Positions 54,321 to 63,446 of a DNA stretch of 64,000 nt are shown here, in pieces (the stretch's first letter is position 1; each line of letters begins with the position of its first letter). The notes beneath the pieces are model-generated. The model did not search any database. It was not told the DNA's origin and saw only the letters and a program-made list of their open reading frames with translations. This stretch comes from Sphingobium sp. GTDB taxonomy: Bacteria > Pseudomonadota > Alphaproteobacteria > Sphingomonadales > Sphingomonadaceae. The DNA lies in assembly GCA_020446425.1 (NCBI GenBank), contig JAGRES010000030.1, forward strand, positions 1 to 64,000, in the 5' to 3' direction. The translations under genes were made by a program, and so were the position numbers.

Positions 54321-55295
54321 ATGAGGATCGGCGTGGTTGGCGGCGGCGCCTGGGGAACCGCTCTTGCCCAGACATTGGCGTCTGATGGTGAGACGATACT
54401 GCTTTGGGCCTATGAAGAGGAGGTTACCGCTTCTATCAACACTGCCCATGTCAATCAGAGCTACCTACCGACCATCCCGCTCTCTCCCTCGTTGCACGCC
54501 ACCAGCGCTATGGCCGATATGGCCGCATGCGATGCTTTGCTGATCGTGTGCCCTGCTCAGCATCTGCGCGGTATCGTGGGACAATTGCCCAACCCTCAAA
54601 GCCCGTTGATCCTGTGTGCCAAGGGCATTGAGGCGGAAACCGGCAAGCTGATGTCGCAGGTGGCGCACGAAGCCGCGCCTGCCGCACCGATTGCTGTGCT
54701 TTCGGGTCCGACGTTCGCGCATGAAGTTGCGACAGGCTTGCCGGCCGCAGTGACCCTGGCATGCGAAGATGGCGAACTGGGCCAGGCGCTGGTGGCGCAG
54801 ATCGCCCGCCCGCATTTCCGGCCCTATCTATCCGATGACGTGGTCGGCGCGGAAATCGGCGGCGCGGTCAAGAATGTGCTCGCCATCGCCTGCGGTGTGG
54901 CGGACGGCGCAGGGCTGGGGCTCAATGCGCGTGCCGCCCTCATCAGCAGGGGCTTTGCGGAGATGACCCGTTTCGGGCTGAAACTCGGCGCGCGCGCAGA
55001 GACATTGGCCGGGCTTTCGGGGCTGGGAGATCTGGTGCTGACCTGCTCGTCGACCAATTCGCGCAACTTTTCGCTGGGCAAGGGGCTCGGCGAAGGCAAG
55101 CCCGCCAGTGCATTGATGGAAAACCGCCGCACCATTGCGGAAGGTGCCTTTACCGCCCCGATATTGCGCAATGTTGCGCGCACGCAGGGTGTGGATATGC
55201 CGATTGTCGAGGGCGTATGCGCTTTGCTGGATGGCGAGGTGGGCGTTGCCGCTATGATCGACGCGCTGATGTCGCGCCCGTTACGCAGCGAATAA
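54321..55295 (+). CDS. gpsA: NAD(P)+-dependent glycerol-3-phosphate dehydrogenase
   Basis: Makes sn-glycerol 3-phosphate for phospholipid synthesis. Dinucleotide fold IGVVGGGAWGTALAQTLA (residues 3-20), then LSGPTFAHEVATGLPAAVTLA and the substrate-binding GGAVKNVLAIACGVADGAGLGLNARAAL with the catalytic Lys. 324 aa. Cotranscribed with tsaD. Confidence 0.96.
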   Translation: MRIGVVGGGAWGTALAQTLASDGETILLWAYEEEVTASINTAHVNQSYLPTIPLSPSLHATSAMADMAACDALLIVCPAQHLRGIVGQLPNPQSPLILCAKGIEAETGKLMSQVAHEAAPAAPIAVLSGPTFAHEVATGLPAAVTLACEDGELGQALVAQIARPHFRPYLSDDVVGAEIGGAVKNVLAIACGVADGAGLGLNARAALISRGFAEMTRFGLKLGARAETLAGLSGLGDLVLTCSSTNSRNFSLGKGLGEGKPASALMENRRTIAEGAFTAPILRNVARTQGVDMPIVEGVCALLDGEVGVAAMIDALMSRPLRSE

Positions 55296-55376
55296 GCGCC
55301 GGTGTTCATTGACGATATACAAGGCGCCTTGCCTCGCTTATGCTCAGCATCCGATACATAATGAGGGACTGACGGT

Positions 55377-56894
55377 TTGACGAAAGACGAGCCGGACAGC
55401 GCGGCAGCGCGGGAGAATGAGGATATAGCTGCGCTCGCCAAGGGGGGGCGGACCAATATATTCGGCTTTCTTCTTCGGCTGGCCGCCCGATTGCCCTTTC
55501 TGTTCATTGCGGGCCGCATTTATGGGCCGGAAGTCCTGGGCCGCTTCGCCTATGCCATATTGGTGATCGAGTTTGCGGCGCAGATCGCGACGCTGGGCCT
55601 CAAACGCGGGCTGGCCGGAGCATTGGCGCAGACGCAGCGCGATGAAAATCATGTGCTGGCCGACGCATTGCTGCTGACCCTGATCGTATCACTGGCTGCG
55701 GCGGCTATTTTGATGGTCTTTCCCTATGCGATGTTCCCCAATAGCGGCATCAATGGTCTGGACCGGCTATTGCCGCTCATCATCATCGCGGTGGCAGGGT
55801 CGGACGTTGCGCTCGCGGCCTGCGCCTGGCGGTACGATATTGGCGCGACCGTGCGCGCGCGCGCCATCATCGAGCCCTGGACGATCAGCATCGGCGCGTG
55901 GATCTTCTCCTATTATTCGCTGCGTGACGGTTTGATCCTCTCCTATGTGCTGTCGATGATCGCGGCGCTGGCAGCGTCCTTGTGGCCGATGGCCCGTCAT
56001 TTCGGATGGCCCAAGGGCTGGACTCCTCATCCGCTGCGGTTGTGGCGCATGGCGCGCATCAATACGCCGCTGGCCGCCGCCGATGCCGTCGAATGGGGAT
56101 CGCGCCGTCTCGACCTCGCGATTTTGGGGCTTTTCGTCAGCCCGGCGGTCGTTGGCATCTATTATGTGGCGCAGCAGGTGGCCTCGCTGCCGCAAAAGCT
56201 CAAGACCAGTTTCGAGCCGATATTGGGCCCGGTCATCACAAAGAATCTGTCCGTTAAAAACTATGCTGCCATTGCGCGGCAGGTCAGCCAGGTCGGTTTC
56301 TGGATCATTGCGGCGCAGGCGGGCGTGGCGCTTGCGCTTGGAATCCCCGGCGAAGCGGTGATGGGCCTTGTGGGCCCGGAATTCGTGGCCGGTGCGTTGG
56401 CACTGGGGTGCCTGTTGCTGGCGGAGGTGGTGGCCGCGACCGCTGTCGTGAGTGAAAGCGCGCTTATCTATATGGCGCGCCACCGCAACCTGATGATCTC
56501 ATTGGGGATGATCGGCGTGCAGGCAGCGCTCAGCTTTATATTGATCCTGCTGGTGCGCAATGCGGGCTATGGTGCGCAGGTGCTGGCCGCCGCTCCGGCG
56601 CTGGCGCTGGCATTGGCGCTGGGGTCGAGCTCATTCGTGAAATCGCGGCTTTTGCAGCGCCTGCTGGAACATGACATTAGCATATGGCGTCCCGCGCTGA
56701 TTATTGCAGCCTGCGTCGCTGTCATTGCCGGCAGCCTCTTTGTCGCGCTTCCTCCGGCCTATGAATGGGTAGAGCTGGTATTCGGCGTGCCTGTCATATT
56801 GGCGGCCTATTGCGTGATCATATGGCGCTTCGGTTTTGGACCGGATGATCGTGAACTGTTCCGGCGGCGCAAGAATGAGGAAGCGCTGGCCTAG
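55377..56894 (+). CDS. Polysaccharide/O-antigen flippase-like membrane protein
   Basis: 505 aa with about 12-14 hydrophobic segments from residue 20 to 490, and the N-terminal LLRLAARLPFLFIAGRIYGPEVLGRFAYAILVIEF expected of the polysaccharide transporter (Wzx/MATE-like) superfamily. It should flip lipid-linked glycans across the inner membrane, but no glycosyltransferase genes are nearby, so the glycan is unknown. The start is TTG at 55377, with GAGGG upstream. It follows gpsA by 81 bp. Confidence 0.82.
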   Translation: MTKDEPDSAAARENEDIAALAKGGRTNIFGFLLRLAARLPFLFIAGRIYGPEVLGRFAYAILVIEFAAQIATLGLKRGLAGALAQTQRDENHVLADALLLTLIVSLAAAAILMVFPYAMFPNSGINGLDRLLPLIIIAVAGSDVALAACAWRYDIGATVRARAIIEPWTISIGAWIFSYYSLRDGLILSYVLSMIAALAASLWPMARHFGWPKGWTPHPLRLWRMARINTPLAAADAVEWGSRRLDLAILGLFVSPAVVGIYYVAQQVASLPQKLKTSFEPILGPVITKNLSVKNYAAIARQVSQVGFWIIAAQAGVALALGIPGEAVMGLVGPEFVAGALALGCLLLAEVVAATAVVSESALIYMARHRNLMISLGMIGVQAALSFILILLVRNAGYGAQVLAAAPALALALALGSSSFVKSRLLQRLLEHDISIWRPALIIAACVAVIAGSLFVALPPAYEWVELVFGVPVILAAYCVIIWRFGFGPDDRELFRRRKNEEALA

Positions 56895-56970
56895 GGGTCT
56901 GACCTGGAAGTGGTTTCGGGTAAGATCGAATATGCACAGTTCGGAGATTCCGATCCGGCCTCCATCAGAT

Positions 56971-57007
56971 AAAGCAAGAGGCCGCGACCCTTGCGGATCG
57001 CGGCCTC
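56971..57007 (-). terminator. Intrinsic terminator of the porin gene
   Basis: On the minus strand a perfect 10-bp stem GAGGCCGCGA/TCGCGGCCTC with a 10-nt loop is followed by TTGCTTT. It is also positioned to serve the convergent flippase transcript weakly. Confidence 0.8.
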
Positions 57008-57029
57008 CCGATTTCATTCAATCAGCGAA

Positions 57030-57746
57030 TTAGAAGCTGACGGAAAGAGTAGCAACAACGGTGTCGTCGGTCAGCTCGTCGATGTGCGTGCCTTCAACGC
57101 CGGTGTACATCACGCCGAACGACAGGTTGTCGGTGATGGAATAGTCAGCACCGAGCGACCAGTCCCAGCTGGTGCCGTCCGGGTCGAACGACAGAACACC
57201 GTCGGTGTAGCCCAGGTGGCCGGAGAAGGCCAGCGGTACGCCGGGGATGCCGAAGCCGAGATCGGTGTAGAGGTACAGGTTGTCCTGGCTGGCCAGCGAA
57301 TCCTGATCGGGCGCATAGGCTACGCCGAACGTGGCTTCAACCGGACCAAGGGTGGTGCCGATGGAAGCATAGGGCTCCCAATAGTCGAAATCGCCGTCAG
57401 GGGCATTCGGATAGGCATAGTAGAGAACGCCGATGTCAGCGGTAACGCCTTCAGCGATGTCGCCGCTCCAGCCGCCATAGATGTCCAGCTCGGTGTGGCC
57501 GAAACCGAGGTCTTCTTCGATCGAAGAAGCCCAGGTGCCGACATAGAAACCGCTTTCATGGCCCAGGTCGATGCCGCCCTGAATGGCCACGTCGCCCTTG
57601 GAAAGGCTGACGCCGCGGAAACGATAGTCGGTCGTGATGGCTGCATTGCCGCTGACCGAGAAGCCGCCCAGATCGTCTTCAGCGAGAGCGGGCGTGGCTA
57701 CAGCTGCCAGCGCGATGGCCGACATGCCAAGAATGATGTTACGCAT
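57030..57746 (-). CDS. TorF-family putative outer membrane porin
   Basis: 238 aa from ATG 57746, with AAGGGAAG upstream. The signal peptide MRNIILGMSAIALAAVATPALAEDD ends near residue 22. The rest is an alternating beta pattern (VSGNAAITTDYRFRGVSLSKGDVAIQGGIDLGH...) ending in SVSF, with the C-terminal aromatic residue of outer membrane barrels. NAAITTDYRFRGVSLS is typical of the TorF/conserved hypothetical CHP02001 porins. Substrate unknown. Only this gene uses the 283-bp upstream region, which has a promoter-like pair and a CtrA motif. Confidence 0.88.
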   Translation of the reverse strand: MRNIILGMSAIALAAVATPALAEDDLGGFSVSGNAAITTDYRFRGVSLSKGDVAIQGGIDLGHESGFYVGTWASSIEEDLGFGHTELDIYGGWSGDIAEGVTADIGVLYYAYPNAPDGDFDYWEPYASIGTTLGPVEATFGVAYAPDQDSLASQDNLYLYTDLGFGIPGVPLAFSGHLGYTDGVLSFDPDGTSWDWSLGADYSITDNLSFGVMYTGVEGTHIDELTDDTVVATLSVSF

Positions 57747-57769
57747 AGATAGTCTTCCCTTCGTAGAGT

Positions 57770-57783
57770 CGATCAATTGATCG
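57770..57783. repeat. 14-bp perfect palindrome in the porin leader
   Basis: CGATCAATTGATCG lies 23 bp upstream of the porin start codon. It could be an operator or a short mRNA hairpin in the 5' untranslated region. Confidence 0.4.
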
Positions 57784-57856
57784 TCCCACCTGCGTCCGGG
57801 CCGCTGCCTCTGTGGAATGCTCGAAAAGAGCTGGGCCGGTCACCGCGAACGCCATT

Positions 57857-57885
57857 TAGATGGCTGCATCTTTCGCGTTGCACAA
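57857..57885 (-). promoter_or_regulatory. Possible porin promoter
   Basis: On the minus strand TTGTGC, 17 bases, CATCTA. Would give a leader of about 100 nt. A modest match only. Confidence 0.35.
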
Positions 57886-57977
57886 GAAAAAAACGTTCTG
57901 TGAGCACGAAATTGCGACACCAGTGTTGCCTGCTTGCAACATTGCGATCAGGCAGGGCATTAAAGGCCAGCAAATGG

Positions 57978-57992
57978 TTAATAATTCGTTAA
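57978..57992. promoter_or_regulatory. CtrA-type binding motif upstream of the porin gene
   Basis: TTAA-TAATTCG-TTAA, followed by C, matching TTAA-N7-TTAAC exactly. It lies about 230 bp before the porin start and about 95 bp upstream of the proposed -35. The metC gene ends nearby but reads in the same direction as the porin, so the porin is the only candidate target. Confidence 0.5.
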
Positions 57993-58029
57993 CCGCTATA
58001 TTGCGCAAGCAATTACAAGGTTTTCCGGC

Positions 58030-59238
58030 CTATTCGTGTAATTTTCGGAAAGCCTGTTCGAGATCTTCGATGAGGTCTTCGCAGTTTTCAAGGCCAATAT
58101 GCAAGCGAATGAGCGGTTCTTGCACCGTCCATTTTTTTGCGGTGCGAATAGAATGCAGGTCTACCGGCAGCGCCAGACTTTCATAGCCACCCCAGCTATA
58201 GCCGATACCGAAATGGCGCAGACTGTCGATGAAGAGGGTACGCTCCGAATCTCCGTCATTGCGCAGCGAAAAGCTGAACAGTCCTGAAGCGCCCGAAAAG
58301 TCGCGCTGCCAATGTTCATAGCCGGGGCAAGAGGGGAGCGCGGGGTGCAGCACTGTTCCCACTTCCGGGCGTTGCGCGAGCCACTGGGCGATCGCCAGCG
58401 CGCTTTCCTGATGCTGTTTGAGGCGCAGCGCCAATGTGCGCAGGCCACGCAGCGCCAACGACGCATCGTCCGGACTGCTCATCTGGCCGAACATCCAGGC
58501 CGTCGACTGTATCTTCGGCCACAACGCGGCGTTGGCTGTCACCGAGCCCATCATCACGTCGCTGTGCCCGCAGATATATTTGGTGCAGGCAAGGATGGAG
58601 ATGTCCACATCATGGCCAAGCGCCTGAAAAAAGAGCGGCGTCGCCCAGGTATTGTCGATCATCGTCACAATGCCACGGTCACGGGCGATGGCGGTGATCG
58701 CCGGCACATCCTGCACTTCCATTGTCAGGCTGCCCGGGCTTTCCATAAAAATGGCGCGGGTCCGGTCGGTTATAAGATCTTCGATCCCGGCGCCGACCAG
58801 CGGGTCATAATAGACAGTGTCGATGCCCAGCGGCCGGAGCATCTTTTCACAAAAGCTGCGCGTGGGGTCATAGGCGCTGTCGACCATCAGCAACTCGTCA
58901 CCGGGTTTCAGCACCGCCATCAGAGCGCAGGCTATCGCCGCGACGCCCGATGGGAACAGCATCGTGCCTTCCGCGCCCGGTTCCATTTCGGTGAGGGCGT
59001 CGGCCAGCGCCCATTGCGTCGGTGTACCTTTGCGCCCGTAAAACCATTTCTGATGCTGGTCCGTGCGCGCAGCGCGCAAATGGGCAACATCGTCATATAA
59101 TATGGTCGATGCGCGCCAGACGGGAGGATTGACGACGCCGCCGGGCTGGCCGGGGATGCCGGTCCATTCCGCTTTGCGCCCGGCTTCGCTCAGCCGCGTT
59201 TCCGGCTTGCGATTATCGTCGTCGCTTCCGCCCGTCAT
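58030..59238 (-). CDS. metC: Cystathionine beta-lyase
   Basis: PLP-dependent trans-sulphuration enzyme splitting cystathionine to homocysteine. The PLP lysine is in SILACTKYICGHSDVMMGS; LFPSGVAAIACALMAVLKPGDELLMVDSAYDPTRSF is the cofactor phosphate region. ATG 59238 overlaps the sseA stop (ATGA), giving 402 aa; an ATG at 59280 is possible but lies within sseA. With metXW the window carries two methionine-pathway loci. Cystathionine gamma-lyase cannot be excluded by sequence alone. Confidence 0.9.
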   Translation of the reverse strand: MTGGSDDDNRKPETRLSEAGRKAEWTGIPGQPGGVVNPPVWRASTILYDDVAHLRAARTDQHQKWFYGRKGTPTQWALADALTEMEPGAEGTMLFPSGVAAIACALMAVLKPGDELLMVDSAYDPTRSFCEKMLRPLGIDTVYYDPLVGAGIEDLITDRTRAIFMESPGSLTMEVQDVPAITAIARDRGIVTMIDNTWATPLFFQALGHDVDISILACTKYICGHSDVMMGSVTANAALWPKIQSTAWMFGQMSSPDDASLALRGLRTLALRLKQHQESALAIAQWLAQRPEVGTVLHPALPSCPGYEHWQRDFSGASGLFSFSLRNDGDSERTLFIDSLRHFGIGYSWGGYESLALPVDLHSIRTAKKWTVQEPLIRLHIGLENCEDLIEDLEQAFRKLHE

Positions 59239-60077
59239 GCAGGTCCGGTCGCCTTGGGCGTCTTGGGATCCGCGCCCCATTCCGACCAGCTGCCGTCATA
59301 GAGGGTCACATCCTTCTTGCCGAGCAGACGCGCGCCGAAAAGCACGGCTGCTGCCGTCACCCCGCTGCCGCAGGTTGTGATCATCGGCTTGTCGATATCA
59401 ATCCCGGCCTCGATGAACAGTCCGCGCAGCTCAAAGCCGCGCTTCCATGTGCCGTCGGCGTTGAACAGCTTCGAATAGGGCAGGCAGACCGATCCGGGGA
59501 TATGCCCGGACGCCATACCCGCGCGAATTTCCGGTTCCTCGGCGGTGAAGCGGCTCATCGTGCGTGCATCGACAACCTGCGACGCCTTGCTGCCGATATT
59601 GGCGAGAATCTGGTCCTTGGTGACGATCGCCTTGTCGTCCCGCCAGACGGTGAAATGGCGATGGCGCAGCTGATTCTTGCCGCTTTCGGTTTTGCGTCCT
59701 TCCGCCAGCCACTTTTCCATGCCGCCATCGAGTATGGCGATATTGGGAGCGCCAAAAACCTCGAACAGCCACCAGGCGCGTGCGGCGGTTTTGAGCGGGC
59801 TGTTGTCATAGAGGACGATGCGGCTGCCGTCGCCAAGGCCCAGTGCCTGCATGCGGCTGGCGAATTTTTCCGGCGGCGGCACCGTATTGGGCAGGCTGCT
59901 GCCGGGATCGACCAGCTCGGCGAGGTTGAGGAAAACGGCGCCCTCTATATGTTTGGCTTCATATTCGGCGGCGGCGTCGCGGCCCATTTCCGGCAGGAAA
60001 TAGGTGGCATCGACTATGCGCAGATCGCTCGCGCCCATATTTTCCGCCAGCCAGTCCGTGCTCACCAATATGTCCAT
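59235..60077 (-). CDS. sseA: 3-mercaptopyruvate sulfurtransferase
   Basis: Two rhodanese domains (about 1-140 and 150-280). The catalytic loop ITTCGSGVTAAAV has Cys followed by GSGVTA, the MST signature, rather than the CRKGVT of thiosulphate sulfurtransferases. ATG 60077 (MDILVSTDWLAENMG) gives 280 aa, the normal size; the longer frame to 60209 runs through an inverted repeat. Coupled to metC by a four-base overlap. Confidence 0.93.
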   Translation of the reverse strand: MDILVSTDWLAENMGASDLRIVDATYFLPEMGRDAAAEYEAKHIEGAVFLNLAELVDPGSSLPNTVPPPEKFASRMQALGLGDGSRIVLYDNSPLKTAARAWWLFEVFGAPNIAILDGGMEKWLAEGRKTESGKNQLRHRHFTVWRDDKAIVTKDQILANIGSKASQVVDARTMSRFTAEEPEIRAGMASGHIPGSVCLPYSKLFNADGTWKRGFELRGLFIEAGIDIDKPMITTCGSGVTAAAVLFGARLLGKKDVTLYDGSWSEWGADPKTPKATGPA

Positions 60078-60132
60078 TATCGCGCCATTCCTGTCTGTTT
60101 GATCCGAAACGCTGCGTTTCGCATATACCGCA

Positions 60133-60201
60133 CCAGCCCTCTCCCCCACCCAACCGCCCATATTGTACCCTATCGGGTGGTTGGGTGGGGGAGAGGGCTG
60201 G
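60133..60201. repeat. 27-bp near-perfect inverted repeat upstream of sseA
   Basis: Arms 60133-60159 and 60175-60201 differ by one mismatch; the loop is 15 nt. The left arm is a C-rich string (CCAGCCCTCTCCCCCACCC...). It lies in the 202-bp gap between divergent sseA and queF. The rest of that gap shows no clear promoter. Confidence 0.85.
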
Positions 60202-60279
60202 CACCGCAACCCCTAAAGAAGAGCCGCGCGTCTTTCCAGCCCCTTTGCGCACCGCGTGCCATGCTCTATAGGCGGCCCT

Positions 60280-60726
60280 ATGAATCCGATCCATCTTGGC
60301 CAGTCCAGCGCCTTGCCCGCGTCTCCGCAGGAGGCGGTGCTCGATTATGTTCCCAATCCGCGGAAAGGTGCGCGCTATATGGTGCGTTTCGCCGCGCCGG
60401 AATTCACCTCGCTGTGCCCGGTGACCGGCCAGCCGGATTTCGCACATCTGGTGATTGATTATGTACCAGACGATATAATAGTAGAGTCTAAATCGCTGAA
60501 GCTGTTCCTGGGGTCGTTCCGCAATCATGCGGCCTTTCATGAGGACTGCACGGTCGGCATCGGCCAGCGCCTGTTCGACGAGATGAAACCGGTATGGCTG
60601 CGCATCGGCGGATATTGGTATCCGCGCGGCGGCATACCCATTGATGTGTTCTGGCAGTCAGGTGTGCCGCCGGCTGACGTCTGGATTGCTGAGCAGGACG
60701 TGCCGGGATACCGCGGACGGGGATAG
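60280..60726 (+). CDS. queF: NADPH-dependent 7-cyano-7-deazaguanine reductase (preQ0 reductase)
   Basis: Reduces the nitrile of preQ0 to preQ1 in queuosine synthesis. Short (type I) form of 148 aa from ATG 60280. The catalytic Cys is in [15 protein letters not shown] (C46) with D53 close by; the NADPH-binding [22 protein letters not shown] motif includes the zone with conserved Glu and His. A GTG eight codons earlier is possible. Monocistronic. Confidence 0.94.
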   Translation: MNPIHLGQSSALPASPQEAVLDYVPNPRKGARYMVRFAAPEFTSLCPVTGQPDFAHLVIDYVPDDIIVESKSLKLFLGSFRNHAAFHEDCTVGIGQRLFDEMKPVWLRIGGYWYPRGGIPIDVFWQSGVPPADVWIAEQDVPGYRGRG

Positions 60727-60757
60727 AAAAAGGGCGCGAAGGTTTCCCGCCGCGCCC
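60727..60757 (-). terminator. Intrinsic terminator of ppa
   Basis: On the minus strand GGGCGCG pairs with CGCGCCC around a 12-nt loop and is followed by TTTTTCT. It lies in the convergent gap with queF. Confidence 0.8.
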
Positions 60758-60781
60758 CTATCGACCGATTATTTCAGGAAA

Positions 60782-61324
60782 TCAGGCGGCTTTCTTGGCC
60801 TGCTCGTAGCGCGCAATGGCTTCCAGGGTCACACGCGCGGCTTCTTCCGCATTGCCCCAGGTGCCGATACGCACCCATTTCTCGGCTTCCAGATCCTTGT
60901 AGTGCGTAAAGAAATGCTCGATCTGGCTGAACACGATGTCGGGCAGGTCGGCCTTTTCCTTCACATTGGAATAATAGGGGAAGGTCGCATCGTCGGGCAC
61001 GCACACCAGCTTCTCATCGCCGCCATGCTCATCTTCCAGGTTCAGCACCGCAATCGGGCGGGCGCGAACGACGCAGCCGGGAATGAACGGAGAGCGCGCC
61101 ACCACCAGCGCGTCGAGCGGATCGCCATCGGGCGACAGCGTGTGCGGCACAAAACCGTAATTGGCCGGGTAGCGCATCGGCGTGTGCAGAATGCGATCCA
61201 CGATCAGCGCCCCTGATTCCTTGTCGAATTCATATTTGACCGGCTCGCCGCCGGTGGGGACTTCGATGATGACGTTCAGATTGTGCGGCGGGTCTTCGCC
61301 CACCGGGATCATATCGATTCTCAT
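60782..61324 (-). CDS. ppa: Inorganic pyrophosphatase
   Basis: Family I soluble pyrophosphatase, 180 aa. VIIEVPTGGEPVKYEFDKESGALIVDRIL and RYPANYGFVPHTLSPDGDPLDALVV contain the metal ligands (the DGDPLD loop). Drives biosynthetic reactions by removing pyrophosphate. Ends at a terminator; the M61 peptidase gene is 38 bp upstream on the same strand. Confidence 0.97.
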   Translation of the reverse strand: MRIDMIPVGEDPPHNLNVIIEVPTGGEPVKYEFDKESGALIVDRILHTPMRYPANYGFVPHTLSPDGDPLDALVVARSPFIPGCVVRARPIAVLNLEDEHGGDEKLVCVPDDATFPYYSNVKEKADLPDIVFSQIEHFFTHYKDLEAEKWVRIGTWGNAEEAARVTLEAIARYEQAKKAA

Positions 61325-61362
61325 AGTACAGCCTGACTTTTTTGGCGTGATTGCAAGGGTGT

Positions 61363-63291
61363 TTATGTTTTTGGTTGGAGCAGCCGGTCGAGACTGCCCT
61401 CACCCTCTCCTGTTTTTTCGAGGCGCGGATAGCGCAAGCCGAGAGAATAATCGAGCTTTAAGGTGCGATAATTTTTATCCTGCTTCACGATCAGCTCTAT
61501 CGGCTTCCGGTCCTGCTTGGCTTGAGTCAGCGCTTCCTTGAAGCGATCGCCGGAAAATTCAACGCCATTAACCGCGATAATGTCCATGCCCACCGCAAGA
61601 TCGGCCTTGAATGCGGCGCTGTCCCAGATGACGCTGATGATATCGCCGCTGTTCTTGACCATCAGGCCGATGCCATAGCTTTGATCCACGCCTCCGATCG
61701 ATTTCTCGATATCCTTGGTTTTTGAGTTGGGCGTGTCACCGTAGACAAGGCGATATCCGCCCAGTGCGAATCCAGCCTTGGGCGCTTCGTTTGTAGGGTT
61801 GTCGACATGGCTGGCGAGGAAGCCGGCCCAGTCATAGGGGTGCACGGCGTTCAGCGTGTCGATTACATCTTGGCGGGTGTACGTAACCTGCCCCCAATCG
61901 CCGTCGCGTCCGCCGAAGAAGGCAAGCGCGAAGTCGTCGAGCCCCTTTGCGCCGCCGCTTTCGTTCCGGATGATGCCATCGGCCTCCAGCCACATAAGCA
62001 GGCCTTCATTATAATAATCCTCGGCCCGCTGCCAGCTCGACCATGCCTTGGGGCGGCGCGCGGCGATGATCGGGTCATGTGTGGTGTCGGCCAGAGCGCG
62101 CCACGAGCGCCCTACCGCCGTGTCGAGGCGCGCCGCGATAGAGGCATAGGCATCGAGCGTTTGCTCCTTGGTATAAAGGCCGGACCGCGCGCCCAGCACA
62201 TAGCCCCAGAATTGCGTCTGCCCTTCATAGACCCAGAGCAGATCGTCCTGCATCTGCGTGCGGTAATCGGGCGTCCACAACAGATCCGGGCGGCGATATT
62301 TGCCGTTCCAGCTATGGACGAACTCATGCGGCAGCAGGTTGCGCTCGCCCGGTCCGTCGTTCCATTTGATGAAATAGCCGGGATCGACGCCATTTTCCGA
62401 CGAGCGATGATGCTCCAGGCCGATGCTGCCCATTTCGTCGGTGATCGACAGCAGAAAATCATAATGGTCGAAATGCTTTGCGCCGAACAGCGCGAGGGCT
62501 TCATCGACGAGTTTCGTATGCTGGCCGATCTGTTCCGGCGTGGCGGCGAGCTCTGCGGGCCGGTCCGCGATGACGTCAAGAGTGACGTCATGACCCAGAT
62601 TGAATATCTTGCTGTATTTGCCTGCAAAAATGGGCGAATCGACCAATGTTTCATAATCGGTGACGTCATAGCTGTAGGTCGCGCCGGTCCGCTTGCCGCG
62701 CAGCGCGGTAAAGGCCGTCCACCCGGCGGGATAGGTGACGCTGGCCTGCACCGGAACTTGTCGCACATAATAGCCTGCCGGATAGAAGGAGACAGTCTCG
62801 AACTGCAGGTTCATCATCTTGTCGGTGACGGCAATGCGCCCCTGATTGCCGGACGTGGGGTTGAGGAACTGGAACTCCAGCACGACCTCACGCGCGCCCT
62901 CGGGCACATTCACATGAAAGGCGTAAACGTCGGTGGAACTGCGCCGCCAGCCGATATCCTGCCCATTGGCGGTGATGCGCAGCCCCGCGACTTTCTCGAT
63001 CTGGCCGCGCGGCGCATGCTTGCCCGGCAGCCATTCGGGATAGAGCAATGTCAGCGGCCCGGATGAGGAGACCGGAATGGTCTGCTTCACACGCCAGATG
63101 CGCTGGGTCGTGTCGGTCGCATCGACCTCGAGCAGCATCGTGCCGGGATAGGGGATGTCGCGGGCGGGCTGGACGGTGTCGATCACCGGCTGGGCCACCG
63201 GCATGGAGCGCATGGCGGCTGCGTCCTGCGCGAGGGCGGGAGCGGCCATGGCCGTGGAAAGAATAAGGGAAACGGATAACAGACGATGCAT
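61363..63291 (-). CDS. M61 family metallopeptidase (glycyl aminopeptidase type) with PDZ domain
   Basis: Exported zinc peptidase. The signal peptide MHRLLSVSLILSTAMAAPALA is cleaved near residue 21. The catalytic motif HEFVHSWN (322-329) and the downstream Glu in LLWVYEGQTQFWGY fit gluzincins of the M61 family. A PDZ domain near the C terminus (about 525-610, GIGLMVKNSGDIISVIWDSAAFKADLAVGMDIIAVNG). ATG 63291 gives 642 aa; the ATG at 63387 would precede the signal peptide. Substrate unknown, probably periplasmic glycine- or alanine-rich peptides. Confidence 0.92.
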   Translation of the reverse strand: MHRLLSVSLILSTAMAAPALAQDAAAMRSMPVAQPVIDTVQPARDIPYPGTMLLEVDATDTTQRIWRVKQTIPVSSSGPLTLLYPEWLPGKHAPRGQIEKVAGLRITANGQDIGWRRSSTDVYAFHVNVPEGAREVVLEFQFLNPTSGNQGRIAVTDKMMNLQFETVSFYPAGYYVRQVPVQASVTYPAGWTAFTALRGKRTGATYSYDVTDYETLVDSPIFAGKYSKIFNLGHDVTLDVIADRPAELAATPEQIGQHTKLVDEALALFGAKHFDHYDFLLSITDEMGSIGLEHHRSSENGVDPGYFIKWNDGPGERNLLPHEFVHSWNGKYRRPDLLWTPDYRTQMQDDLLWVYEGQTQFWGYVLGARSGLYTKEQTLDAYASIAARLDTAVGRSWRALADTTHDPIIAARRPKAWSSWQRAEDYYNEGLLMWLEADGIIRNESGGAKGLDDFALAFFGGRDGDWGQVTYTRQDVIDTLNAVHPYDWAGFLASHVDNPTNEAPKAGFALGGYRLVYGDTPNSKTKDIEKSIGGVDQSYGIGLMVKNSGDIISVIWDSAAFKADLAVGMDIIAVNGVEFSGDRFKEALTQAKQDRKPIELIVKQDKNYRTLKLDYSLGLRYPRLEKTGEGEGSLDRLLQPKT

Positions 63292-63446
63292 TATTATAGA
63301 GCCTTCAAAATCTGGATGTGCCCGTGGCGGGCGAATGGCGCGCACAATGGCGATGTTCGCACTATCCGTCCACCCCCGCATAGCCACAACCCGCCGTGCG
63401 CATCGCAGGTTCCCTTGCAGCGCATTTGGCGCTAGAGGCGCGCATT

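Noticed and set aside
61807-63066. 419-aa open frame on the plus strand
   Set aside because: Antisense of the M61 peptidase, whose catalytic motif and signal peptide are clear.
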